Of a DNA stretch of 64,000 bases, positions 56,161-64,000 are shown in pieces. This stretch comes from Streptomyces sp. WZ.A104 (GTDB lineage: Bacteria; Actinomycetota; Actinomycetes; Streptomycetales; Streptomycetaceae). A model generated the notes under the pieces. It made no database searches and was not told where the DNA came from. It saw nothing but the letters and a program-made list of their open reading frames with translations. The stretch covers positions 62,001 through 126,000 of the forward strand of contig NZ_NWVL01000009.1 in assembly GCF_002382885.1 (NCBI RefSeq), in the 5' to 3' direction. How positions within the stretch are numbered: position 1 is the first letter of the stretch; each line of letters opens with the position of its first letter. A program made the position numbers and the translations under genes.

Positions 56161-56982
56161 ATGCAGGAACTCCGCTTCGACGACGACATCCGGTTCACCG
56201 CGGTGGTCAGCACCGACCAGACGTGGCTGCGCCGCGCGCTGGGAGCCCACGAGCTGAGCGTCCAGCTCGCCGTCGGGGTGTCGCCCTTCACCGAGGCCGG
56301 GAAGATCCTCGCCCTGGAGGCGGACCTGTTCGGCTTCGAGGCGACGGGACAGCGCTCGCGGCTCGCCCGGACCACGGTGAATCTGGCGTATACCCCGAAG
56401 GTGACCGTCCACCGCGTCACCCTGTCGTTCCCGCTGACGTCGTTGCAGATCCACGCGATCGAGGAAGGCCGCACCGGCGACGCACGGTTCGAGATCGACC
56501 TCAACGCGACGCTGCTGCAGGCACCCGGCTACCCGGGGAGCGCCCAGGACACGGCGCACATCACCATCGCCAAGAGCCGGTGGGAACAGCAGCTCGCGCA
56601 GCTGGGGCCGTGCGCAGCGTTCGAGATGGCCGTGCCGTATCCGCTCGGCGACCCGGAGAGGGACGAGGTCGGCCGGACCCTGCGAGAAGCGCAGCGGCTG
56701 CTGACCGTGGGCGAGATCCCGGCGTCCATCCTGCAGATCAGGCGGGCATTGGAGTGGGTCCGGGAGAACGCGGGCTGGGACAACCCCGGGAGGAAGGTCC
56801 CCAGCCAGTGCAGCCAGACCGAGCGGTGGTGGCGGATCCAGGACGCCCTGTACGGCCAGACCTGCGGCGCCCTGCACAACGACACGGTCACCAAGGACTT
56901 CAAGTACGACCGGGCCGAGGCGGAGACGCTGCTGGCGATGACCTCCGCACTGCTGCGGAACGTGCCCGGCACCAGCGCGTGA
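56161..56982 (+). CDS. Protein of unknown function, 273 aa, HEPN-like C-terminus
   Basis: Not recognised by name. The first ~170 residues are beta-rich (VNLAYTPKVTVHRVTLSFPL, EIDLNATLLQAPGYPG). The C-terminal ~100 are helical (REAQRLLTVGEIPASILQIR, DALYGQTCGALHND, ETLLAMTSALLRN), like HEPN-type domains of abortive-infection proteins. The classical RxxxxH motif is not seen. GGGGGAG lies five bases before the ATG. It forms an operon with the next gene and ends at the hairpin 57578-57605. Its place beside the TniQ-HA gene suggests cargo. Confidence 0.75.
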   Translation: MQELRFDDDIRFTAVVSTDQTWLRRALGAHELSVQLAVGVSPFTEAGKILALEADLFGFEATGQRSRLARTTVNLAYTPKVTVHRVTLSFPLTSLQIHAIEEGRTGDARFEIDLNATLLQAPGYPGSAQDTAHITIAKSRWEQQLAQLGPCAAFEMAVPYPLGDPERDEVGRTLREAQRLLTVGEIPASILQIRRALEWVRENAGWDNPGRKVPSQCSQTERWWRIQDALYGQTCGALHNDTVTKDFKYDRAEAETLLAMTSALLRNVPGTSA

Positions 56983-57025
56983 CGGGACGGCCCGGCGCCC
57001 GCCCCACGACCGAGACGAGGACCGC

Positions 57026-57523
57026 ATGGCAATCGAGCACAACGGCATTGCAGGCCCCTACTTCGAGTACGACGGACTGCCCGCCCTGCACGCGGTGGAC
57101 AAGGATCTGCCGCTGATCCATCCGTACGGCCCGGTGACACCGGGCCGCTACGTCACGCCCGGCGGCGGCCGGCTCACCATCCGCCCGGCCGAGATGCGCG
57201 CCCACATCCGGATCACGCTGGATCACTTGGGCTGTCCAGCCCAGCTCACCGACGAGAAGAACGGCGCCTTCAAGCGGCTCGCCCTGGCCGCCGAGGGGTA
57301 CTGCGTGCAGTCCAGGTGCCGACACCGCGCCGCGTACGCGGACGGGGTGTTCCGCATCTTCGAGGTGCGCAACGGAAGCATCGCGCTCGCCGCGTTCGTG
57401 CGCGCCGCGCTCGCGGTCGAGCTGGGGGACTTCGCTCTAGCAGACCGGCTCATGCAGGAGGCCGAAGCACTGGCCGGGCCTGTCCGCCGGGAGGGCGAGG
57501 AGGACCAGGCCAGCGGCGGCTAG
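57026..57523 (+). CDS. Protein of unknown function, 165 aa
   Basis: A small soluble protein with no recognised domain: PALHAVDKDLPLIHPYGPVT near the start, TIRPAEMRAHIRITLDHLG mid-way, and a final helix-rich end (RAALAVELGDFALADRLMQE). GAGG lies before the ATG. The gap to the preceding gene is 43 bp, so they are probably co-transcribed. The strong hairpin after it ends the unit. Confidence 0.75.
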   Translation: MAIEHNGIAGPYFEYDGLPALHAVDKDLPLIHPYGPVTPGRYVTPGGGRLTIRPAEMRAHIRITLDHLGCPAQLTDEKNGAFKRLALAAEGYCVQSRCRHRAAYADGVFRIFEVRNGSIALAAFVRAALAVELGDFALADRLMQEAEALAGPVRREGEEDQASGG

Positions 57524-57577
57524 ACGCCCCATGTCCGCCTGCCGCAGCGATACGGGCGAGCCCCTGAAGGCGGGTCG

Positions 57578-57605
57578 GTGCGGCGCCACGGGGGGAGCGC
57601 CGCAC
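57578..57605 (+). terminator. Hairpin terminator
   Basis: Perfect 9-bp arms GTGCGGCGC / GCGCCGCAC around a 10-base loop, about 55 bases after the stop of the 165-aa protein gene. Confidence 0.75.
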
Positions 57606-57818
57606 CTGCGACCAGCGTAGCGATCCACCCCTCTGCCCGAGCCCGTATGTGCGGCTGGACGGTAGTCCTGCACCCATGGCTGACCTTTTAAGCACGGCAT
57701 GCGCCTCCTCCACCCACTCCGGCGTTTCGCAGGCGCCGTCGAGGCTCTGAGATGAGTCCGGCCGAACGCTTTGGAAGCAGACCGCGGGGGCAGGGAGGCG
57801 AGCGTCGCGGGGGTGTTC

Positions 57819-58058
57819 TCAGTCCTCGTCGTCGGGGATGTCGTCGTCCTGGGCTGCTGTCATGTGGCGGACGTTGATACCTGCCTGGCAGCGGGAGGGG
57901 CCGATGGTGGCGTGCAGGCGGGTGAACAGGTCTGGGCGGATGAGCAGGTCCGCTCCCGCGACCACGGGCAGGAGCGGTTCAAAGCTTCCGTCGTGGACGA
58001 GGTGGCCTTGCCACTGGCGGCAGATGAGTGCTTCCCCTGCTGTGTCGGCCCCGGTGTC
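57819..58058 (-). pseudogene. Orphan C-terminal gene fragment
   Basis: An open frame without a start codon encodes about 80 residues: ALICRQWQGHLVHDGSFEPL, ADLLIRPDLFTRLHATIGPS, RCQAGINVRHMTAAQDDD and a very acidic end. It looks protein-like and ends in TGA, but a TAG closes the upstream side. The parent family is not recognised. It lies where a Tn3 passenger or interrupted gene would be. Confidence 0.45.
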
Positions 58059-58146
58059 CTAGCTCAGACACCAGCCGCAAAGTAGGTCGTGGGTAGCGAG
58101 GCGAGTCCCGTTTCCCGGTCCTGGGCACCGTCGTTGGTCTGATCGA

Positions 58147-61143
58147 GTGATCGAGGCCAAAGGGGCGGGCGTGCGGCAAGAGTGGTCGCCAGAGGAGCTG
58201 TTGGCTAACTGGACGCTGGTAGACGGCGGCTGGGGCTTGGTGGCGAACAAGAGCGGGGCGACCCGGCTCGGCTTCAGTCTGTTGCTGAAGTTCTTCGAGC
58301 TGGAGGGCCGGTTTCCCGATGTGCTGGAAGAGGTCCCGCCGGCCGCGGTGGAGTACGTCGCCGATCTGGTGAAGGTCCCGGCTACCGACTTCGCGAAGTA
58401 CACGCTGGTCGGCCGGACTGCCGAGTACCACCGCAAGCAGATCCGCGAGGCCCTGGGGTTCCGGCCGTCGACGGTGGCGGACGAGAAGGCGCTGGCGGAA
58501 TGGCTGGCCGTGGAGGTCTGTCCGGTCGAGCTGGTGGAGGACCGGCAGCGCGAGGCCCTGCTGGTCGAGTGCCGGGCCCGGAAGATCGAACCACCGGGCC
58601 GGACCCGGGTCGAGAAGGTCCTCGTCGCGGCGCGGGGCAAGTGGGAGAAGGCGTTCTGCGCTCGCACGATCGGCCGCCTGGGCGAGGCGGGCACGGATCG
58701 GCTGCTGTCCCTGGTGGCCGAGGACAACGAGTCGGGTACCGCCCTGCTGGCCGCGCTCAAGCGCGACCCTGGCGCGGTCGGCCTGGACTCCCTGCTCACG
58801 GAGATCACCAAGCTCAACGACGTGCGCAAGCTCGGGCTGCCCGATGGGCTGTTCGCGGACTGCTCGGAGAAGCTGGTGGCCGCCTGGCGGGCACGGGCGA
58901 TCAAGATGTACCCCTCGGACTTCCGCGACACCAGCGAGGACGTACGGATCACCCTGCTCGCGGCGCTGTGCTCGTCCCGGCAGGCGGAGATCACCGACGC
59001 CCTGGTCGACCTGCTGATCGCCTTGGTCCACAAGATCAATGCTCGTGCCGAGCGGCGGGTGGAGAAGCAGCTCACCGCCGAGTTGAAGAAGGTCCGCGGC
59101 AAGGAGGGCATCCTCTTCAAACTGGCGACGGCCGCCGTCGACAAGCCCGACGAGGTCGTACGCCGGGCCCTGTTCCCGGTGGTCGGGGAGAAGACGCTCC
59201 GCGAGCTGGTCGCCGAGGCGAAGGCGAACGAGAAGGTCTTCAAGGCTAAGGTCCGCACCACCCTGCGCTCCTCCTACAGCTCGTACTACCGGCAGATGCT
59301 GCCGCCGCTGCTGAACACCCTGGGCTTCAAGTGCAACAACACCGCCTACCGGCCGGTGATGGACGCGATGAAGCTGCTGAAGAAGTACGCCGACGTCGAT
59401 GGCAAGACCCGCTTCTACGACGCCGGCGACGAAGTGCCGATGGACGGCGTGGTGCGCAAGGACTGGCGCGAGGCGGTCGTCGACGACAAGGGCAAGGTCG
59501 AGCGCATCCCGTACGAGCTGTGCGTACTGGTCGCGCTGCGGGACGCGGTACGGCGCCGCGAGATCTACGTCGAGGGCGCCGCCCGCTGGCGAAACCCGGA
59601 GTACGACCTGCCCGGGGACTTCGAGGCCACCCGCGCCGTGCACTACGCCGCGATCCGCCAGCCCGTGAACCCGAGGGCGTTCATCGCAGACCTGAAGAAG
59701 CGCATGACCACGGGCATGGACCGGCTCTCCGCCGCACTCGCGGACGGCTCGGCGGGCGGGGTGAAGGTCACCACCCGCAAGGGTGAGCCGTGGATCACCG
59801 TGCCGAAGTTGGAGCCGCTGGCCGAGCCCACCGGTCTGGTGGCCCTCAAGGAAGAGGTCGCACGCCGCTGGGGCGTCCTGGACCTCCTGGACGTGCTGAA
59901 GAACGCCGACTTCCTCAGCGGCTTCACCGAGGAGTTCGCCTCGGTGGCCGCCTACGAGCGTATCGAGCGTGACGTCCTCCAGCGCCGCCTGCTGCTGGCC
60001 CTCTTCGCATTGGGTACGAACATGGGTATCCGGGCGATCGTGGCGACCGGGGAGCACGGCGAGAGCGAGGCCGCGCTGCGGCACGTGCGCCGGCACTTCA
60101 TCACCGTCGACAACCTCCGCGCCGCGGTCACCAGGCTGGTGAACGCCACCTTCGCCGCCCGCGACGCCGCCTGGTGGGGGCAGGGAACGGCGTGTGCGTC
60201 AGACTCGAAGAAGTTCGGGTCCTGGTCCTCGAACTTCATGACCGAGTACCACGCCCGCTACGGTGGCAACGGCGTGATGATCTACTGGCACGTCGAGCGC
60301 AAGAATGTCTGCATCTATTCCCAGATCAAGAGCTGTTCGTCGTCCGAGGTCGCGGCGATGATCGAGGGCCTGCTGAGGCACTGCACGGACGCTGAGATCG
60401 AGTCCAACTACGTCGACACGCACGGCGCGAGTGTCGTCGGGTTTGCTTTCACCGAGCTGCTGAACTTCCGTCTGCTGCCGAGGCTGAAGAACATCGGCAG
60501 CATCCGTCTGTACCGCCCGGACGACACCCCGTCCGGCTGGCCCGCGCTCGGCGCCTCGCTAACGCGGCCGATCCGCTGGGAACTGATCGAGCAGCAGTAC
60601 GACCAGATGGTCAAGTACGCCACCGCGCTCCGGCTCGGCACCGCCGAGGCGGAACAGGTCCTGCGACGCTTCACCCGCGGCGGCCCCAAGCACCCCACCT
60701 ACCAGGCCCTCGAAGAACTCGGGCGCGCGGTGCGCACGGTCTTCGCCTGCGATTACCTGTCCAGTCCCGGCCTGCGCCGCGAGATCCACGGCGGGCTCCA
60801 GGTCGTGGAGAACTGGAACAGCGCGAACACCGTGCTCCACTATGGCAAAGACGGCGCCCTGACCGGACCGGACAAGGAGCACGCCGAAACCTCGATGCTC
60901 GCCCTGCACCTGCTCCAGTCCGCGCTCGTCCACGTCAACACCCTGCTGGTGCAGCAGGTCCTGGCTGAACCGGCCTGGGCGAAGAAGCTGAGCGACGAGG
61001 ACCGGCGTGGACTGACCGCGCTGTTCTGGTCCAACGTCAACCCTTACGGCACTTTCCGCCTCGACATGGACAAGCGCCTCGACCTGGGGGCCGCCACTGC
61101 CGTGCTGCGCCCCCGTACTCCGGCGGATATCGTTGGCCGATAG
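58147..61143 (+). CDS. tnpA: Tn3-family transposase, full length
   Basis: A 998-residue protein with the DUF4158 N-terminal region ([19 protein letters not shown]) and the Tn3 DDE core: Asp in [14 protein letters not shown], Asp in [12 protein letters not shown] and Glu in [14 protein letters not shown]. The length is normal for Tn3 transposases (about 1000 residues) and no frameshift or stop is seen. The start GTG at 58147 or 58171 is uncertain. No resolvase was found beside it. A GGGG-starting 38-base candidate inverted repeat lies at 61173-61210, but its left partner was not identified. Confidence 0.95.
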   Translation: MIEAKGAGVRQEWSPEELLANWTLVDGGWGLVANKSGATRLGFSLLLKFFELEGRFPDVLEEVPPAAVEYVADLVKVPATDFAKYTLVGRTAEYHRKQIREALGFRPSTVADEKALAEWLAVEVCPVELVEDRQREALLVECRARKIEPPGRTRVEKVLVAARGKWEKAFCARTIGRLGEAGTDRLLSLVAEDNESGTALLAALKRDPGAVGLDSLLTEITKLNDVRKLGLPDGLFADCSEKLVAAWRARAIKMYPSDFRDTSEDVRITLLAALCSSRQAEITDALVDLLIALVHKINARAERRVEKQLTAELKKVRGKEGILFKLATAAVDKPDEVVRRALFPVVGEKTLRELVAEAKANEKVFKAKVRTTLRSSYSSYYRQMLPPLLNTLGFKCNNTAYRPVMDAMKLLKKYADVDGKTRFYDAGDEVPMDGVVRKDWREAVVDDKGKVERIPYELCVLVALRDAVRRREIYVEGAARWRNPEYDLPGDFEATRAVHYAAIRQPVNPRAFIADLKKRMTTGMDRLSAALADGSAGGVKVTTRKGEPWITVPKLEPLAEPTGLVALKEEVARRWGVLDLLDVLKNADFLSGFTEEFASVAAYERIERDVLQRRLLLALFALGTNMGIRAIVATGEHGESEAALRHVRRHFITVDNLRAAVTRLVNATFAARDAAWWGQGTACASDSKKFGSWSSNFMTEYHARYGGNGVMIYWHVERKNVCIYSQIKSCSSSEVAAMIEGLLRHCTDAEIESNYVDTHGASVVGFAFTELLNFRLLPRLKNIGSIRLYRPDDTPSGWPALGASLTRPIRWELIEQQYDQMVKYATALRLGTAEAEQVLRRFTRGGPKHPTYQALEELGRAVRTVFACDYLSSPGLRREIHGGLQVVENWNSANTVLHYGKDGALTGPDKEHAETSMLALHLLQSALVHVNTLLVQQVLAEPAWAKKLSDEDRRGLTALFWSNVNPYGTFRLDMDKRLDLGAATAVLRPRTPADIVGR

Positions 61144-61172
61144 ACCACACGGACTTGATAAAGGCTGAGACC

Positions 61173-61210
61173 TGCCCTTTCAGGCATTCTGACGGACTAT
61201 AACCTGCCCC
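61173..61210 (-). repeat. Candidate right inverted repeat of the Tn3 element
   Basis: On the minus strand this begins GGGGCAGGTTATAGTCCGTC, with a GGGG start and 38-base length like Tn3-family repeats, 30 bp past the transposase stop. No matching left copy was found. Confidence 0.4.
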
Positions 61211-61232
61211 TGACTGACAGAGACGAGGGATC

Positions 61233-63173
61233 GTGGGTGCAGAGCAGCAGGACGTTGTTGGAATACGAGTGGCTGAGCCGGAGCCCTCGTGCGTGACTTT
61301 GTACCGGCGCGTTGTGGCGGCATCAGCCGCTCCGCTGTACGAGGTCGCGGAGTTCCGCGGGCCCGAACGAGTCCTGACTCCGATCTCGGACCCCGATGCG
61401 GCAGAGCCGCGGGTGCGCCTGCTCTACCCTGCCGAAGCTCTGCTGCCTGTCCGGAACACCGACATTCCGGGGGACTCCTCCGCCCCGTGTCACGACGCGA
61501 CGAAGGAGTGGCAGCGGCAGGTGGCACTGCTGGTGGGGGCCATGCGCGCTCCCGCTGGCGATCACCAGGGCATCGCCGGACTGTTCGAACGGGCTGTGCT
61601 GGCCATGCTCCGGACGATGGCGCCCGAGTCTGAAGCGAATCCCCAAGCCGCTGCTCCTGCGGCCGGGCGCGTCGCCGACGTGGAGGAGGTCTCCTCCTGC
61701 CCGGCCCAGGGCGCGGTCACCCGCTGGCACCGGCCCCAGGCCACGGGCCGGCAGCGTCCCGTTCCCGACTGCGGCTGCACCGCTGACGCTCCGTGCCTGC
61801 CAGCATGGTCTTCGTCCCATGTTCCGCCGATCCGGCCGGGGCTGACCTGGGAGGAGCTGGAGCTCTCGGCCACCCAGTCGGCTCTGGTGCGCGAGGCCCG
61901 GTCGACGGGCATTGCGCCGGAGGCATTGCGCGCTACCAAAGCCCGCCCGCCACGGAACGAAGGTGGACTGTGGGCTCGTGCCGTCGCGGTATGGAATCTG
62001 CACGGCCCGCTCGCCTCCCGTGTGCACGGGGTCCCGGTGGTGGCCATGGCCCCGTGCTGGAGGCTGGTGGTGGACGGTGATCCGGTGGCGACGGGCCGTA
62101 CCGCGATCTTCCCCTACCAAGACGACGCGCACATCACCGAGCCCTCGCTTGCCGGCCCCGGTGGTCAAGCGCACGCAACGGCGGCGCGGCAGGAGGTGCT
62201 GCGCTGGGCGGGGGATGAGCGCTTGCGCGAAACAGCCGTCTCAGTCGCTCTGGAGGGCATTTGGACGGCATTTCTCGAAGCGGCCCAGCGTCGGCCGGGA
62301 GGCCATCGCGAGGTGCCCCGGTACGACGTGGTGAGCGTTGCGGAACGGCAGATCGTCCTCACCGTCGAGACCACCATTCCCCACATCGCACTGCTCCACG
62401 ACGCAGACGAGTGGTCGCTCGATGACCTCGCGTTGTCCCAGGCCTACAGCGCATACAGCGACCTGGGCAGCGACCTTCGCCGCCGCGTGCTCAGCAACGG
62501 CCTGCTGGTCGGTGCGGGACTCGACGCGCTCCCGGGAATGCCTGGCGCCCCGGCTGCCTACCGGGCGCTCTCCCGCTCCCTCCTGGCGGCGGCCAGGAGC
62601 CGTCCGCACACCCCCGCTTCCCAGGTTGTGGCGTGGACCGCGGTATGGAACGCCGCCAACGGTCGTCACCGCATCGCAGAGCGGGCAGCCGGGCTGCCCT
62701 ACGAATGGCTCGCCCACCGGTGGCCGACACTCCAGGCCGACCAGGACGACTGGGATGCGGTAGAGCAGGGACTTTGTACTCGGATTTACGAGCGGTTGAG
62801 GAACGACGGGCTGCTGCCGAACGGCCGCCAGACACGATGCGATCACTGCGGCCAGCTACCCGCATGGGCAGCTGCGGTGCACACCGCACTTCCCGAACCG
62901 GCCGAAGCAGCCTGCGCCATCACACGCTTCATCACCGGTACCAGGGTCCACGACAGTGATCCGGACTGTCCGGGTACGGACCGGACCCCGGCGAGCGAGT
63001 TCTCCGGGGCAATCGCCCTGCTCGTACACAGGTATCTCCGCAGCGGCGCCCTGTACGACCTCGGCTGGCTCCTTCACGGCGCCATCTGGTTCCACGAGGC
63101 ACTGCACTTGCGCGCCTGCATCGTGGACCTGATCGGCGGGGGATCTGATCAGCTCTCACCGGAGGACTGGTAA
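61233..63173 (+). CDS. Large protein of unknown function, 646 aa
   Basis: Not recognised. The sequence is Ala/Arg/Pro-rich. A short Cys-rich stretch (VPDCGCTADAPC) occurs near residue 180, and a later zinc-knuckle-like CDHCGQLPAWAAAVH is visible. The middle (SRVHGVPVVAMAPCWRLVV, IPHIALLHDADEWSLDDLAL) is well structured in appearance. The GTG start is close to GAGGG (three to four bases), so a slightly later start is possible. It lies right after the Tn3 end, followed by a GTTTCA box cluster. It could be element-borne. Confidence 0.7.
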   Translation: MGAEQQDVVGIRVAEPEPSCVTLYRRVVAASAAPLYEVAEFRGPERVLTPISDPDAAEPRVRLLYPAEALLPVRNTDIPGDSSAPCHDATKEWQRQVALLVGAMRAPAGDHQGIAGLFERAVLAMLRTMAPESEANPQAAAPAAGRVADVEEVSSCPAQGAVTRWHRPQATGRQRPVPDCGCTADAPCLPAWSSSHVPPIRPGLTWEELELSATQSALVREARSTGIAPEALRATKARPPRNEGGLWARAVAVWNLHGPLASRVHGVPVVAMAPCWRLVVDGDPVATGRTAIFPYQDDAHITEPSLAGPGGQAHATAARQEVLRWAGDERLRETAVSVALEGIWTAFLEAAQRRPGGHREVPRYDVVSVAERQIVLTVETTIPHIALLHDADEWSLDDLALSQAYSAYSDLGSDLRRRVLSNGLLVGAGLDALPGMPGAPAAYRALSRSLLAAARSRPHTPASQVVAWTAVWNAANGRHRIAERAAGLPYEWLAHRWPTLQADQDDWDAVEQGLCTRIYERLRNDGLLPNGRQTRCDHCGQLPAWAAAVHTALPEPAEAACAITRFITGTRVHDSDPDCPGTDRTPASEFSGAIALLVHRYLRSGALYDLGWLLHGAIWFHEALHLRACIVDLIGGGSDQLSPEDW

Positions 63174-63188
63174 CTGCCCGCCGGAGCC

Positions 63189-63300
63189 GTTTCATAGGTG
63201 GTCGCCTGTGAAACACCCCCGCCCCCGAACCGCGACCTCGATCAATCTTGTTTCATGGGTCGTTGCATAGCCCTAGCGAGTTGAAACGCACCTATGAAAC
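63189..63300. repeat. Cluster of GTTTCA(T/C)AGG-type boxes in alternating orientation
   Basis: Boxes at 63189-63201 (forward), 63202-63214 (reverse, forming a 26-bp dyad with the first), 63250-63262 (forward), 63281-63287 (partial reverse) and 63289-63300 (reverse). They sit in the 160-bp gap before the gene at 63337. Such clustered dyads suggest an operator array, replication iterons or a recombination site. Confidence 0.7.
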
Positions 63301-63336
63301 ACTCGGCGCGTCGAAGTCGCCCACGAGGGAGTTGCA

Positions 63337-63645
63337 ATGAACGCACTTGACCCCATGCACTTGCGCATCCGCGGAACGGACGGAGACGACTGGAAGGTCT
63401 TGGTCCTGGACGACCCGCAGACAGAGCTGGACAAGATCCAAGCCCGCATCGACGCCGGCGAGGTCTTCACCACGGTCACCGTGACCACCAGCCACACCGG
63501 CCTGGACCGCACCCTGGACGTAGCCCTCGACTCCCCGGTGGCCTCCTGCGAACTCCTGCCACCGCAACCCACCACGATCACCGGAACCCTCACCCCGCAG
63601 CCGGGCGGCCGACTCACCATTACGCCAGAGGGCGACGCCCGGTGA
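63337..63645 (+). CDS. Small protein of unknown function, 102 aa
   Basis: A small acidic protein, beta-rich (DWKVLVLDDPQTELDKIQAR, VTVTTSHTGLDRTLDVALDS). No domain recognised. GGGAG lies before the ATG. The stop overlaps the next gene (GTGA), so it forms an operon with the Cys-rich protein. The upstream GTTTCA box cluster probably controls it. Confidence 0.75.
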   Translation: MNALDPMHLRIRGTDGDDWKVLVLDDPQTELDKIQARIDAGEVFTTVTVTTSHTGLDRTLDVALDSPVASCELLPPQPTTITGTLTPQPGGRLTITPEGDAR

Positions 63646-64000
63646 GCAGCGCGCCCCGGGAGGAGAGCCACCCGTACTTCGCCTGCCCGTCGTGCGGGAT
63701 CGTCGGTGAGCCGGACTCCGTCGACTACGCGCTCAGCGCGGACCGCGAGCATGTCGACTGGAGCGTGCCCCTGAAGGTCAGCTGCGGCTCCTGCCGCAGC
63801 TACTCCCAGATCACCCGCACCGATGTGCTGGACCGCGATGCCGGACATGCCTGCTCCCGCTGCGGACATCGAACTGCTTGCCCCGCTCGCGCGGACCGGG
63901 TCTGTTGCCGGGGCTGCGGCCTCAACGAGCCCGGTCCCGCAGCAACCGGCGCCCGCGCTGAGCATCTGGGTGATGTCGAGCGGGCCGCCGACCAGTGGGC
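63642..64000 (+). CDS. Zinc-ribbon-rich protein, 3' partial
   Basis: The frame starts at GTG overlapping the previous stop and runs off the window edge. Four CxxC pairs are visible in about 90 residues: CPSC, CGSC, CSRC and CRGC, with CGHRTAC between. The arrangement suggests two or more zinc ribbons. A nucleic-acid or regulatory role is plausible but not shown. The C-terminal part is unknown because the gene continues beyond the window. Confidence 0.75.
   Translation, partial: MSSAPREESHPYFACPSCGIVGEPDSVDYALSADREHVDWSVPLKVSCGSCRSYSQITRTDVLDRDAGHACSRCGHRTACPARADRVCCRGCGLNEPGPAATGARAEHLGDVERAADQW

Noticed and set aside
57979..60096. 705-residue minus-strand frame
   Set aside because: Antisense to the Tn3 transposase and crosses its start; Asp/Arg/Leu-rich shadow.

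Overview
The window is very GC-rich, with the codon usage, weak GTG/ATG starts, ATGA stop-start overlaps and gene families of a Streptomyces (or close actinomycete) chromosome. Many broken insertion sequences and a large transposon-like block suggest an accessory region such as a chromosome arm. No rRNA, tRNA or CRISPR array was seen.

1-9.4 kb: the 3' end of a polyketide pathway. A 5'-cut PKS (DH-KR-ACP) is fused to a condensation domain and an FkbH-type glyceryl-loading domain. It is followed by an ACP-thioester-reductase protein with an extra C-terminal domain and by an alpha/beta hydrolase with a cysteine at the nucleophile elbow. The stop-start overlap, or near-overlap, between these genes and a perfect 20-bp-arm terminator at the end argue for one operon. 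Together they suggest an acyl chain joined to a glyceryl unit and released by reduction.

9.4-20 kb: ordinary stress and housekeeping-type genes in divergent regulator-target pairs: hydrolases, MerR with a tandem hydrolase fusion, Ohr/OhrR, an RNA 2',3'-cyclic phosphodiesterase, a secreted protein, and an ArsR-type regulator with an aldo/keto reductase. Candidate operators are readable in four intergenic gaps.

20-31.7 kb: a graveyard of broken IS630, Tn3, IS5 and IS3 transposases, an MFS fragment and a replication-relaxation-like fragment. A few intact genes sit among them (hydrolase/TetR pair, GNAT, VOC, a PH-like protein). A run of 48 consecutive G lies between the hydrolase and the tetR gene.

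31.9-43.1 kb: a cis-prenyltransferase overlapping a DUF2236 (MpaB/Lcp-like) oxygenase that carries three EF-hands, then a sugar epimerase, a two-component system inactivated by several lesions, a glycosyltransferase-DUF2064-methyltransferase operon, a cytochrome b/molybdopterin oxidoreductase pair and a large membrane protein.

43.1-57.6 kb: a Tn7-like block with tnsC, tnsB, a tnsA homologue that seems to lack its catalytic residues, and tniQ on the minus strand. A plus-strand cargo follows: an SF1 helicase, a DarT-like ADP-ribosyltransferase and a DraG-type ADP-ribosylglycohydrolase. Next is a second TniQ-like protein fused to four helicase-associated-domain repeats, then a two-gene operon of unknown function. 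This is the most novel part of the window: a probable toxin/antidote or defence operon between two different TniQ target selectors.

57.7-64 kb: a full-length Tn3-family transposase gene, a large unknown protein, a cluster of GTTTCA boxes in alternating orientation, and a small operon whose last gene is a zinc-ribbon-rich protein cut by the window edge.

All family assignments come from reading motifs by eye; no database search was run.
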